A stretch of DNA of 64,000 bases from DATIRA01 sp963766505. GTDB taxonomy: Bacteria > Pseudomonadota > Gammaproteobacteria > Steroidobacterales > Steroidobacteraceae. Location of the stretch: positions 124,001 through 188,000 of the forward strand of contig CAVYAL010000001.1 in the NCBI GenBank assembly GCA_963766505.1, written 5' to 3'. The translations under genes were made by a program, and so were the position numbers. The notes beneath the pieces were generated by a model, which searched no databases, was not told the origin of the DNA, and saw only the letters and a program-made list of their open reading frames with translations. This document shows positions 52,963 through 61,832 of the stretch, in pieces. Position 1 is the stretch's first letter; every line of letters starts with the position of its first letter.

Positions 52963-54114
52963 TTACACGCAATCGTCCCTCGACACGAACCGACCAGGGT
53001 CGAGCGAGGACTCGTTCACGCCGCAGTCGGCGAGCCAGGCGGGACGAGGCAGCGCCAGCAGTCGCGCTGCGCTGAGCGCGCCCATCGCCGGCGCCGTCTG
53101 CAGCCCGTAGCCGCCCAGCGCGGCAACCCAGAAAAACCCGGCGACCGCAGGATCGAAGCCTCCGACGAGGTCGCCATCCGCAACGAACGAGCGCAGGCCG
53201 GCCCAGGCGCGTTTCGGCCGCTCGATCCGCAGCGTCGTGACCCGCTCGATCCGGTCGATGCCGACTGCTATGTCGAGGTCGTCCGGCATGACGTCCTGCG
53301 GCGGCACCGGATCCGCATTCGCCGGCGAGCCGAGCAGCAGGCCGGCCTCCGGCTTGAAATAGAAGTCCTCGGCGATACCGACGACGCAGGGCCAGTCGCC
53401 GGTGGCCAGGCCCTGCGGCGCCTCGAACAGGAAGGCCGAGCGTCGCTTCGGCTGCAGCCCGAGCGGGCGGACGCCGGCGAGGCTCGCCACCTCGTCTGCC
53501 CACGCGCCGGCGGCATTCACCAGGACTGCCGCACGCCATTCGCGGCCGCCGGCTTCCAGGCGCCAGCCGCCCGGCTCCCGTTCGACGCCGGTCACTCTTG
53601 CCCGCGTCTCGAGCCGCGCCCCGTTCGCCCGTGCGCCGCGCAGAAACCCCTGGTGCAGCGCATCGACATCCATGTCTGCGGCCGCGTCGTCGAGCACCGC
53701 CTCAGTCAGAACGGCGGGTCGCAGCACCGGGACCTGCTCGAGCAATGCCCCGGCGCGCAGCCTGCGTACGGCCCCGCCCTCGGTGCTGAGATGCTCGTGC
53801 AGCGCCTCGACGGCCTGCCGCTCGGCATCGCCGCCGACATGAAGCACACCCCGGCGACTCAGCAGCGGCAGACCTGCAAATCCCTCGGGTGGCGTCTCCA
53901 GAAAAGCCCGGCTGGCGCGCGTCAGCGCCCTGACCTGGGCCGAGCCGTAGCTCTCGCAGAACAGCGCCGCCGAGCGTCCCGTGCTGTGCAGTCCGGGGCG
54001 TTCCTCGGCCTCGAGCAGCAGCACGCGGGCACGACCGCTCGCGAAATAGGCGGTGGACGCGCCGGCGATGCCGGCGCCGATGATTGCAAGATCGAATTGC
54101 GGTTCCCTGACCAT
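52963..54114 (-). CDS. DAO-family FAD-dependent dehydrogenase (D-arginine dehydrogenase-like)
   Basis: 383 residues. The N-terminus LAIIGAGIAGASTAYF binds FAD, followed by ERPGLHSTGRSAALF, a pattern seen in DauA-type D-amino-acid dehydrogenases. A typical C-terminal VAALGGYGLQTAP FAD loop is present. It should oxidise a D-amino acid (or similar amine) to a 2-oxo acid. ATG 54114 is used; upstream in-frame sequence overlaps the next gene in another frame and is not coding here. Confidence 0.85.
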   Translation of the reverse strand: MVREPQFDLAIIGAGIAGASTAYFASGRARVLLLEAEERPGLHSTGRSAALFCESYGSAQVRALTRASRAFLETPPEGFAGLPLLSRRGVLHVGGDAERQAVEALHEHLSTEGGAVRRLRAGALLEQVPVLRPAVLTEAVLDDAAADMDVDALHQGFLRGARANGARLETRARVTGVEREPGGWRLEAGGREWRAAVLVNAAGAWADEVASLAGVRPLGLQPKRRSAFLFEAPQGLATGDWPCVVGIAEDFYFKPEAGLLLGSPANADPVPPQDVMPDDLDIAVGIDRIERVTTLRIERPKRAWAGLRSFVADGDLVGGFDPAVAGFFWVAALGGYGLQTAPAMGALSAARLLALPRPAWLADCGVNESSLDPGRFVSRDDCV

Positions 54115-54152
54115 GCGTCCCTCAGCCGCCGGCCTGCATGCGCTGCCAACGC

Positions 54153-55367
54153 TCACGCAGCTGCAGCGTCGTTTCCTCCGGCCCGATCCACCGCATAGGT
54201 GTAGACGACGTCGGTGCTGGAATTGAGCGCCGTTTCCATCGAGTCCTGGATCACGCTGATGATGAAGCCCACCGCGACGACCTGCATCGAGACGTCGTAG
54301 GAGATGCCGAACAGCGAGCAGGCGAGCGGCACGAGCAGCAGGCTGCCGGAGGGCACGCCACTCGCGCCGCAGGCGGCGAGCGCCGAGATCACGCAGAGCA
54401 GCAACGCTCCGCCGGGCGATACCTCGATGCCGAGCGTGTTGACCGCGGCCAGCGTCAGCACCGTGATCGTGATCGCGGCGCCGGACATGTTGATCGTGGC
54501 GCCGACCGGGATCGTGACGGAGTAGAGTTCCTCGCTGATTCCGAGCTTCTTCGACAGCGCCAGGTTGACCGGGATGTTGGCGGCCGAGCTGCGCGTGAAG
54601 AACGCGGTGATGCCCGATTCCTCGAGGCAGCGAAACACGATCGGATACGGATTGCGCCGCGTGACCGCGAAGACGATCAGCGGATTGACGACCAGCGCCA
54701 TCAGCAGCATCGTCGCGACCAGCAGCACGGCCAGGCTCGCATAGTCCGCGAGCGCCTCCAGGCCCACCGTCGCGACCGTGTAGCACACGAGACCGAAGAT
54801 CCCCACCGGCGCGAACCGGATCACATAGCGCACGATGTTGGTGACGCCGTCGGCGAAGGTCTGCAGGTGCAGCCGGAAACTCTCCGAGGCGTGCCGGAAG
54901 CTGATGCCCAGCAGTACCGCCCAGCTCAGGCAGCCGAGGAAGTTGCCGGTCAGCAGCGCGTTGATGGGATTGTCTATCAGCTTGAACAGCACGTCCTTGA
55001 GCACCGCGGTGACCTCGGCCGGCGGACTGCCCTCGGCGGCCTCGGTCAGCGTCAGGGTCTGCGGGAAGGCGCCGCTCATCAGCAGTGCGAGAAACGCGGC
55101 GCACACCGTGCCCAGCAGGTACAGGCCGATCGTCAGAAAGGTCTTGCGTCCGTCGAGCCCGGATTCGTGCCGGTTCGCGATCGCGGACATCACGAGCACC
55201 ATCACGAGCAGCGGAGCGACGGCCTTCAGCATGCCGACGAACAACTCGCCCAGCACGCCGAGGCGTTCACCGGCACCGGGCAGTACCGCGCCGACCAAGG
55301 CGCCGAGCAGGACACCAATCAGGATCTGCGGCACGAGGCCGAGCTTCGGTCTAGGCGTGCTCTGCAC
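54153..55367 (-). CDS. sstT: Serine/threonine:Na+ symporter SstT
   Basis: 404 residues of DAACS fold. TRSSAANIPVNLALSKKLG and the GATINMSGAAITI hairpin are the SstT-specific motifs. Imports serine or threonine with sodium. It heads the operon with the D-amino-acid dehydrogenase, NhaC and SLC13-type genes. Confidence 0.92.
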   Translation of the reverse strand: MQSTPRPKLGLVPQILIGVLLGALVGAVLPGAGERLGVLGELFVGMLKAVAPLLVMVLVMSAIANRHESGLDGRKTFLTIGLYLLGTVCAAFLALLMSGAFPQTLTLTEAAEGSPPAEVTAVLKDVLFKLIDNPINALLTGNFLGCLSWAVLLGISFRHASESFRLHLQTFADGVTNIVRYVIRFAPVGIFGLVCYTVATVGLEALADYASLAVLLVATMLLMALVVNPLIVFAVTRRNPYPIVFRCLEESGITAFFTRSSAANIPVNLALSKKLGISEELYSVTIPVGATINMSGAAITITVLTLAAVNTLGIEVSPGGALLLCVISALAACGASGVPSGSLLLVPLACSLFGISYDVSMQVVAVGFIISVIQDSMETALNSSTDVVYTYAVDRAGGNDAAAA

Positions 55368-55460
55368 TTGAAGTTCCTGGGTTGAGAACGTCCGGCTTTA
55401 TACCGCTAATCGAGTCACGGGACATGCCCGGCCGATCACGATCGCGGCCCGGACACGCTG

Positions 55461-56186
55461 CTACCGGGACCGCGAACACAGTCCGAGCAGCTCGTCCAGC
55501 GTGACGCAGCGGCCCGGTGGATCCCCCAGCTCCGGATACACGGCAATCGCCTCGCGGAAATCCTCGTCCCGGGTATATGCGCTGTACGTGATCACGCAGG
55601 GCACACCGGCCGCCACGGCGGCCAGCAGGCCGTTCCGGCTGTCCTCGATGGCCAGGCTATCCCCGGGCGCCACCCCGAGCTCGGCACAGGCCAGCAGGTA
55701 GATCGCGGGATCGGGTTTCTTTCTCGGCACACGGTCGCCGGCGAAGACACCCGCGAACCTGCGGCTGCGCTCCGGGCCGATGACCGATTCTAGCAACGCA
55801 TGGACCGACTTCTCGCTCGACGTGGAGCAGACGGCGAGCTTGAGTCCGGCCGCGTGCGCCGCATCGATGATGCGTGCGATCCCGGACCGGACCTGGACGC
55901 CGCCGGCCTCGATGATCTCCATGAAGCACGCGGTCTTGAGCGCATGCAGGCGCCGGACGAGGTCGTCACGCCGCGCAGCATCGACAGGCCACCCGGACGC
56001 TTCGAAGTAGGCTCGCAGTCGCTCCTTGCCGCCTGCCACGCTCAGCAGTTCGCCGTACTGATCGACGTTCCACTCGACACCGAGACCGGTCTGCTCGAAG
56101 GCCCGGTTGAAGGCCACGCGATGAGCGTCGCGCTCCGTATCGGCCAGCACGCCGTCGCAATCGAACAGCAGCGCCTCGGCTGGCAT
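55461..56186 (-). CDS. HAD-superfamily hydrolase (CbbY/beta-phosphoglucomutase-like)
   Basis: 241 residues. Catalytic motif LLFDCDGVLADTE (Asp 9 and 11), CSTSSEK, KKPDPAIY and EDSRNG are the four HAD motifs. Substrate unknown; CbbY-type members act on sugar phosphates. It lies 15 bases after the TIGR03084-family gene on the same strand. Confidence 0.88.
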   Translation of the reverse strand: MPAEALLFDCDGVLADTERDAHRVAFNRAFEQTGLGVEWNVDQYGELLSVAGGKERLRAYFEASGWPVDAARRDDLVRRLHALKTACFMEIIEAGGVQVRSGIARIIDAAHAAGLKLAVCSTSSEKSVHALLESVIGPERSRRFAGVFAGDRVPRKKPDPAIYLLACAELGVAPGDSLAIEDSRNGLLAAVAAGVPCVITYSAYTRDEDFREAIAVYPELGDPPGRCVTLDELLGLCSRSR

Positions 56187-56201
56187 CGGATCGATGGAGA
56201 A

Positions 56202-57035
56202 TCAGCCCGGCCGGAGACGGCCCGCGCTCACGCGCCGCACCCCAGGGGCCGGCGGGTTCTCGGGCGGCCCGGCGAAACACTGCGCGATCGACATCCACTG
56301 CCGCGCGACGTCCCCCGAGACCTCGAGGCCGGTGTCGGCGACGTTACGCGTCTGCGTCACGACCTGGCAGAACTCGGTCGCCGTGCCGTAGATCCGGTCC
56401 GTCGAATTCTCGACATTCCACTCCCAGGTATCGCCCGACGGCGCGGTCAGCCGCAGCTGCGGCACCTGCTCCGGGACCACGAGGCCACGGTTGCGGAACG
56501 TCCAGCCGAACGTATTGACGCCGAGTTGCGCGATGCTGCGGATCCGGTCCTCGTCCCGGCGATGCACGCCGAGCAGGTCGTAGACCGCCTGGCCGTGGGC
56601 CCAGGTCTCCATCAGCCGGGCCGTGATGCTCGAGCGCACGCTCATGTCCGGCCCGGCCCACTTGACCCGCTGCTTCGGGTCCGCGGCTGCGAAACGCCCG
56701 GCCATCGGAGCGACGAATTCCCGCCACTCGGCCAGCAGCGCCCGGCCGCGCCGGTCCCCGAGCCACTGGTCCTCGAAGCTGCGCAAGCCGCCGCTCGCGA
56801 CCGACGCCATGACCTTCGCCCCGAACTCGAGGAAGGCCGCCGGATCGCGCAGCGTCAGGTCCGCCGCCTGGTTCCAGAGATGCAGGTGACCGATCACCTG
56901 GTTGATCGTCCAGTCCTTGAACAGCGTGGCGCGGTCGAAGTCCGCATCCGGCAGCGACTCGAGCAGCTCGTAGAGCGCCTCGCTCTCGTCGCGAAAATCC
57001 ATCGCTTCCTGCAGCATCGGCTCGCTCCCCGTCAT
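56202..57035 (-). CDS. TIGR03084-family (DinB-like, mycothiol-maleylpyruvate-isomerase N-domain) protein
   Basis: 277 residues. Start LLESLPDADFDRATLFKDWT, then IGHLHLWNQAADL and a METWAHGQAVYDLLG helix carrying His residues that could bind a metal, as in DinB-like domains. Members are common next to AtuA genes; function unknown. Its start overlaps the AtuA stop by 4 bases. Confidence 0.8.
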   Translation of the reverse strand: MTGSEPMLQEAMDFRDESEALYELLESLPDADFDRATLFKDWTINQVIGHLHLWNQAADLTLRDPAAFLEFGAKVMASVASGGLRSFEDQWLGDRRGRALLAEWREFVAPMAGRFAAADPKQRVKWAGPDMSVRSSITARLMETWAHGQAVYDLLGVHRRDEDRIRSIAQLGVNTFGWTFRNRGLVVPEQVPQLRLTAPSGDTWEWNVENSTDRIYGTATEFCQVVTQTRNVADTGLEVSGDVARQWMSIAQCFAGPPENPPAPGVRRVSAGRLRPG

Positions 57036-58882
57036 GGCTCCAGCAGGTTCTTCGGAATCTCCACCAGCTCATCGAGCAGCAGCTGCCCGTAGCCCTTGCC
57101 CTGCGGATCGTTGCGCAGGCTCGCGATGCCACCGCCACCGAGCACCTCGTGCAGCACGAAGTTGATCGCCGGCAGGCCGGGCAGCAGGAATCTCTCGACC
57201 CGGCCCTCGAGGAAATGGGCGAAGCGCTCGGCCACGCGGCCGGCCGTCAGCGATGCCCACAGGTAGGGCAGGTACTCGGGCCGGCGCGCGATCACGCCGA
57301 TGTTGGCGCCGTTGCCCTTGTCCCCGCTGCGGCACCAGGCCAGGCGCTCGAGCGGCACCCGGACTGTTTCCGCGGACGAATCTGGTGCGGGCGGTTCCGG
57401 CGGTCGTGGCCAGGCGGCGTCGGTCGCACGCTGCTCCGCCCCGGCCATCGGCTCGCCCGCTGCGGGCGGCGTGTCATTGCCACCGCCGTCCGCCACGGCT
57501 GAGTCCGTCACCGTGTGCAGCTGTCCGTCCACTTCCACCGTGATTTCGACTTCCTGCTTTGGCAGCAGGAAGGAAAACAGCCGCACCACCGGCGAGGGCC
57601 GCGGCCGGCCGGCGAAGCCGGTCAGGCCCGGCGGCGCTGCCAGCGCCGTGCCGATGAATTCCTTGAACAGTATCTCGATGCCGACGGCACTCGGGTGACG
57701 CGCCGCGGCCTTGAGGTCCACTTCGCGCACGTCCTTCACGCGCCTTGCAGCGCCGTAGTGCGATTCCGCGCCGATGATCTCGACGCAGGTGTCCGTGTAG
57801 TCGGGCAGGCCCATCAGCTTCAGCATCCGTCGGGCGCGGATGAAGGCGTTATCGGCGATCTTCCGCGCCTTGCGCTCGGCGTCCCGCCCGTAGACTGTCC
57901 AGACCTCGCCGCCCCGGAAACCGTCGGCGTAGGTCGCGCTGACCTTGTAGCTCGCCGGCGCGGCACGACCCCTCGCGCCGCTCACGCGAACGCGATCCCT
58001 GGCCAGCTGAACGACGCCGACGCCTGTGAAATCGCAAACGACGTCCGGCAGCACGTAGGCCCCGGGATCGCCGATCTCGTAGAGCATCTGCTCCGCGACC
58101 GTGCCGACCGAGACGAGCCCGCCGGTGCCGGCCGGCTTCGTGCAGACGAAGCTGCCATCGTGCTCGACCTCGACGATCGGGTAGCCCGCGTCCGGCAGGC
58201 TGTCGACGACCTGCTCCCAGTCGGTGAAGTTTCCACCGGTCGCCTGGGTTCCGCATTCGATCACGTGGCCTGCAAGGCTGCCGCCTGCCAGCAGGTCGTA
58301 GTCGCGGCGGCTCCAGCCGAACTCGTGTATGCAGGCCCCCAGCGTGACCGCGCTGTCCACGCAGCGGCCGGTGATCACTATGTCGGCACCGCGGTCGAGC
58401 GCCTCGGCGATCGGGAAGGCCCCAAGATAGGCATTGATGCTCGCAATGCGTTCTGCCGGAGGAAACGTCGTTCCCGCGAACATCTCGACCACGCCGCGCG
58501 CAGCCAGCGACTCGCGTCTGCCGGTGAGGTCGTCGCCGCGGACGACCGCGACCTTGATATCCAGCTCCGCCGCGCGCAGCAGCTCCCGCAGCGCCTCGGC
58601 GCAGGCGTCCGGGTTCACGCCGCCGGCGTTCGAGATCACCTTGACGCGCTGCCGCGCGATCTCCTTCAGGTTCGGCTTCATCGCTGCAAGCAGGAAATCG
58701 GTCGCGTAACCGAGCCGTGGATCCTTGGCGCGTGCCCGGGCCAGGATCGACATCGTGATTTCCGCCAGGTAGTCGTAGACGATGTAGTCGAGCCGCCCGT
58801 CCGACAGCAGCTGGGGCGTCGCCATCGGCGCGTCTCCCCAGAAGCCGCTCGCGCCGCCGATTCGCACTTTCTTGCCCGTCAT
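57032..58882 (-). CDS. atuA: AtuA-family protein (acyclic terpene utilisation)
   Basis: 616 residues. Start KVRIGGASGFWGDAPMATPQ, then VISNAGGVNPDACAEALR and DIVITGRCVDSAV fit the AtuA (DUF1446) domain. A C-terminal domain (about 510-616: LAWCRSGDKGNGANIGVIA) matches the AtuA ferredoxin-fold domain. Required for citronellol/geraniol breakdown in Pseudomonas; precise reaction unknown. The ATG 58882 is preferred to the TTG 3 bases upstream. Followed by TIGR03084 and HAD genes in one run. Confidence 0.88.
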   Translation of the reverse strand: MTGKKVRIGGASGFWGDAPMATPQLLSDGRLDYIVYDYLAEITMSILARARAKDPRLGYATDFLLAAMKPNLKEIARQRVKVISNAGGVNPDACAEALRELLRAAELDIKVAVVRGDDLTGRRESLAARGVVEMFAGTTFPPAERIASINAYLGAFPIAEALDRGADIVITGRCVDSAVTLGACIHEFGWSRRDYDLLAGGSLAGHVIECGTQATGGNFTDWEQVVDSLPDAGYPIVEVEHDGSFVCTKPAGTGGLVSVGTVAEQMLYEIGDPGAYVLPDVVCDFTGVGVVQLARDRVRVSGARGRAAPASYKVSATYADGFRGGEVWTVYGRDAERKARKIADNAFIRARRMLKLMGLPDYTDTCVEIIGAESHYGAARRVKDVREVDLKAAARHPSAVGIEILFKEFIGTALAAPPGLTGFAGRPRPSPVVRLFSFLLPKQEVEITVEVDGQLHTVTDSAVADGGGNDTPPAAGEPMAGAEQRATDAAWPRPPEPPAPDSSAETVRVPLERLAWCRSGDKGNGANIGVIARRPEYLPYLWASLTAGRVAERFAHFLEGRVERFLLPGLPAINFVLHEVLGGGGIASLRNDPQGKGYGQLLLDELVEIPKNLLEP

Positions 58883-58915
58883 CAATACTTTCCTGCTCGC
58901 GTTCCAGATCGCTCC

Positions 58916-59051
58916 AAAGGGGACAGATTTATTTAGCGCAGAGGGGACCCCAAAGGGGACAGATTTATTTGGTGTTCACTTGAAGTGATCGAGTGGCGCG
59001 CAGGCAGCGTAAATAGATCTGTCCCCTTTGGAAAATAAATCTGTCCCCTTT
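58916..59051. repeat. REP/REPIN-like array: two direct and two inverted copies of a 19-bp unit
   Basis: Unit AAAGGGGACAGATTTATTT. Plus-strand copies are at 58916-58934 and 58952-58970; inverted copies are at 59011-59029 (variant with TAGATCT) and 59033-59051. Two pairs face each other around a 40-base centre, a REPIN-like layout. It fills most of the gap between AtuA and the porin. The same unit flanks the transposase at 60806-61546. Confidence 0.9.
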
Positions 59052-59077
59052 TCGCCTTTTCTTCCGTGTGCATTGCG

Positions 59078-60322
59078 TCAGAACTGATAATAGAGCGTCA
59101 GCCGTCCGTAGAGATCATCATCCAGGTCCGGTTCGCCGCCCTTCTCACGGTACCTGACGTACTCGAAGTTAGGCGTCAGGCTGATCCGCTTGTGCAGCTG
59201 CTGCTCCCAGCCGAGGATCGCGAGATCGAAAGGAGTGTCATTCGCGATCCGCAGGTAGGCGATGCTGTCCGCATCTGAATAACCGTCAAAGCTCCTGTCG
59301 TAGCGCGCCAGCAGGCTGCCGCGCTTCGTGAGCTCCCAGACCCCGAAGGCCGAAGCTACCGCAACAGATTCATCCGGCGCCCCCTCCACCCCCCGCTCCT
59401 GCTCGGCGTACTGCAATCCATACCGGCTGCGCTCACCTGCCCAACCGACGAAACCCTGAAGCGTGGAGCGGTCCGTCGCGCCCGGCCGATCCTCGTAATC
59501 GGCATACAGCTGGGCCACCAGACCATCCGCCGGCCTGAATCCCAATGCGCCCATGATCTTCTTGCCCTCGTTCGTTTCCGCTCCGTCTCCTGCACCGTTG
59601 CCGAGCATCCCATGGTAGAAAATCCGGCCGCCAAGGGACTGTCCCTTGTAGGCAATCCCGAGGTCCCGTGACCTTCCGACGCGATACAGGTCCAACGGGG
59701 TCTTTTCGATCGGCCGATGGCCCCAGAATCCCTCGATGAACTCGAAGGTCGGCGAGGGGGAAAGCCCCAGGTCGATCTCGTGGCCATCGCGCTTCCAGGC
59801 CAGGTACGCGTCCTTGACGTACGGTTCGAGCTTCGAGTTCGATTCGAAGTCGCCCGGACTGTTGACCTCGAAGCGGAGCCGCGCGGACCAGTCCTCGGCG
59901 ATTTTCGCGTCGAATGTCAGGTAGCCACGCCGGATCCAGAAGCCGTTGAGGCTCTCGATTGCGGGATCATGGTGATCGAGCACCGCATAGGCGTCACCGA
60001 ACACGTAGCCGCTCACCTTGACGTTCTCGTACCAGGGCTTGGTTTCCGGCAACGCTGCCGGCTCAGGCTCACGGGGCGGAGCGGTCGCTGCAGCGGCCAG
60101 CTCGACGGACGCCTCGGGAGGTCGCAGCTCCTCGACCTTCCGCTCCAAAACCTCGTTTCGCTGCTTCAGCACCGTGTTTTCCGCCTCGAGCCGGCCCACG
60201 CGCTCGGCCAGCGCGTCCAGCTCGCGACGGATCTCGTCGTTCGAAAAGGCCCGTGGCTGCGCGAAAGCATTCGGCGCCAGCACGAACGACACGAGGAGAA
60301 CTATCGACCAAGGTCCCTTCAT
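59078..60322 (-). CDS. Outer-membrane porin of OprO/OprP type
   Basis: 414 residues. Signal peptide (ends NAFAQ), a coiled coil (about 30-65: LDALAERVGRLEAENTVLKQ and following), then a beta-barrel ending RLTLYYQF with the terminal Phe. The barrel starts VKVSGYVFGDAYAVLDHHD. This is the phosphate/pyrophosphate-selective-type porin family; actual selectivity unknown. The ATG at 60322 is 120 bases from the divergent dodecin gene. Confidence 0.82.
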   Translation of the reverse strand: MKGPWSIVLLVSFVLAPNAFAQPRAFSNDEIRRELDALAERVGRLEAENTVLKQRNEVLERKVEELRPPEASVELAAAATAPPREPEPAALPETKPWYENVKVSGYVFGDAYAVLDHHDPAIESLNGFWIRRGYLTFDAKIAEDWSARLRFEVNSPGDFESNSKLEPYVKDAYLAWKRDGHEIDLGLSPSPTFEFIEGFWGHRPIEKTPLDLYRVGRSRDLGIAYKGQSLGGRIFYHGMLGNGAGDGAETNEGKKIMGALGFRPADGLVAQLYADYEDRPGATDRSTLQGFVGWAGERSRYGLQYAEQERGVEGAPDESVAVASAFGVWELTKRGSLLARYDRSFDGYSDADSIAYLRIANDTPFDLAILGWEQQLHKRISLTPNFEYVRYREKGGEPDLDDDLYGRLTLYYQF

Positions 60323-60442
60323 CGCCTTGCTCCGCAGGACTGAGGGCTCGAGGCCCGTCTATCGGCATTCCATCGGGGATCAAGCATACTCCGCCGATCC
60401 ACGGCCGAAACTCGTGGCCACCGAAGTCAAAGGAGCGAAGCG

Positions 60443-60652
60443 ATGCCGGATCACGTCTACAAGTCGGTCGAAATCACCGGGTCTTCGCGGGTCAGCAGCG
60501 ACGACGCGATCAAGAAGGCGGTCGCGCGTGCCGCGAAGACGCTGCACAACCTCCGCTGGTTCGAGGTCGTCGAGGTCCGCGGCCACATCGAAGGGGACGC
60601 GGTGGCGCACTGGCAGGTGACCGTGAAGGTTGGGTTCAGCCTCGAGGATTGA
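60443..60652 (+). CDS. Dodecin
   Basis: 69 residues. MPDHVYKSVEITGSS, then a helix and HNLRWFEVVEVRGHI with the flavin-stacking Trp make this a flavin-binding dodecin that stores FMN or riboflavin as a dodecamer. AGGAG precedes the ATG. A 5-bp stem (CCACG / CGTGG) lies upstream. Confidence 0.93.
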   Translation: MPDHVYKSVEITGSSRVSSDDAIKKAVARAAKTLHNLRWFEVVEVRGHIEGDAVAHWQVTVKVGFSLED

Positions 60653-60684
60653 CGGCGGCCTGGCATCGGCGGCTCTGAACCCCC

Positions 60685-60726
60685 AAAGGGGACAGATTTA
60701 TTTGTCCAAAGGGGACAGATTTATTT
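60685..60726 (+). repeat. Two direct copies of the 19-bp REP unit, left flank of the RAYT
   Basis: AAAGGGGACAGATTTATTT occurs at 60685-60703 and 60708-60726, in plus orientation, between dodecin and the transposase stop. The copies on the other side of the transposase are inverted. Confidence 0.9.
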
Positions 60727-60805
60727 GTCGATTCATTTGTCAGAAGCAGGCGGATCGACTTGGCTGTCTTGCGTCTCAGCGGGACATCTTGTTCCGCTGC
60801 TACAT

Positions 60806-61546
60806 TCAGCTTCGCCCCGCACGGCCACTCGCAAGGCGAGGACCTGTCGCCGTCGATTCGCCAGCGCGCTGCCTCCCGGGACCGCGGTGCGGCACACGCC
60901 TCCCAAACCGACGCTCGACTTCGCTGATGAATTGGTCTGACCCTGTCAGTTGATTCCGCTGAAGTGCCGTGCGGATAAATTCGAGCTCTGCCGGTGGGAT
61001 GTCGTGCCCAACGATGGCGCGGTACGCTGCCTGCCGTCGCTCGCGGCTGCGTCCGAGCGCGAGGTAGACCGGATCCGGGTCGAGCCACGCGCAGGTCCCT
61101 AGCCCGACCTTGGTCCGGTAACTGGACCACGGGTACTCCGCGGGATGCGCGACGAGACCGGCGCGCACGGGATTGAGCTCCACGTACCGGTTGCAGGCCA
61201 GCAGATAGGCATCAGTGTCTATGGGGCTGCATCTATACCGACCGTTCCAGGCCGTGCCCGTGCGCTGTGTGAGGCGATTGATCCGCCGCGTATGGCGACC
61301 GGCCAATCGCTTCATCAGCTTGCCCAGATTGGCCGGCTCGGCGCCAGGGTCGACGATCAGATGAACGTGATTGGTCATCAGGCAATAACCGTACAGCCGG
61401 ATCCCGGAAAGAGCTCGAAACTCGGCCAGCGTCTCAAGATAGGCCACCCGGTCATCGGACGTGATGAAGACGGCGTGACGATTGTGGCCCCGTTGCACGA
61501 TGTGATGTGGCAGATGGGGCAATGCGATTCGTCTCTGGCGTGGCAT
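60806..61546 (-). mobile_element. REP-associated tyrosine transposase (RAYT, Y1 family)
   Basis: 246 residues. Y1-transposase hallmarks: the HuH metal motif in MTNHVHLIVDP and the catalytic Tyr in ACNRYVELNPVRAGLV. Start MPRQRRIALPHLPHHIVQRG is typical of RAYTs. Flanked at 60685-60726 and 61716-61778 by inverted copies of the 19-bp REP unit, so this is probably the enzyme that spread them. Product appears complete. Confidence 0.92.
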
Positions 61547-61715
61547 CCTTGCCTCAGGTTCTGTGTTTGCCGGACATTCTGCCGTTCGGACCGTGAGATT
61601 GAAGCGCCTTTTTGTCCGAAATCGGCCGAGAATCCGGCGCGCGTCGGCCGCATGGCGTGAGATCGGCAGAGGTCTTCGCTGCCCTGCAGGCGCAAGTGGC
61701 CGGTATGCGGCAAAT

Positions 61716-61778
61716 AGATAAATCTGTCCCCTTTGGCGTGACGATAAATAGATCTGTCCCCTTTAATATGTCCCCTTT
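61716..61778 (-). repeat. Inverted REP copies, right flank of the RAYT
   Basis: Inverted unit copies lie at 61716-61734 and 61746-61764, with a partial copy (TGTCCCCTTT) at 61769-61778. Together with 60685-60726 they bracket the transposase. They lie just before the PPK2-type gene at 61833. The rest of 61547-61832 shows no other feature. Confidence 0.88.
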
Positions 61779-61832
61779 AATGGGGCCGGTTGCGGTATGT
61801 TTATCGGCGTCTGCGGACCTTGAGGGTATCCA

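Noticed and set aside
52963..55104. A 713-residue minus-strand protein
   Set aside because: The N-terminal 330 residues are a shadow frame of SstT; the real dehydrogenase starts at 54114.
58916..61778. CRISPR array
   Set aside because: Units occur in both orientations with irregular spacing, there are no cas genes, and a RAYT explains them.
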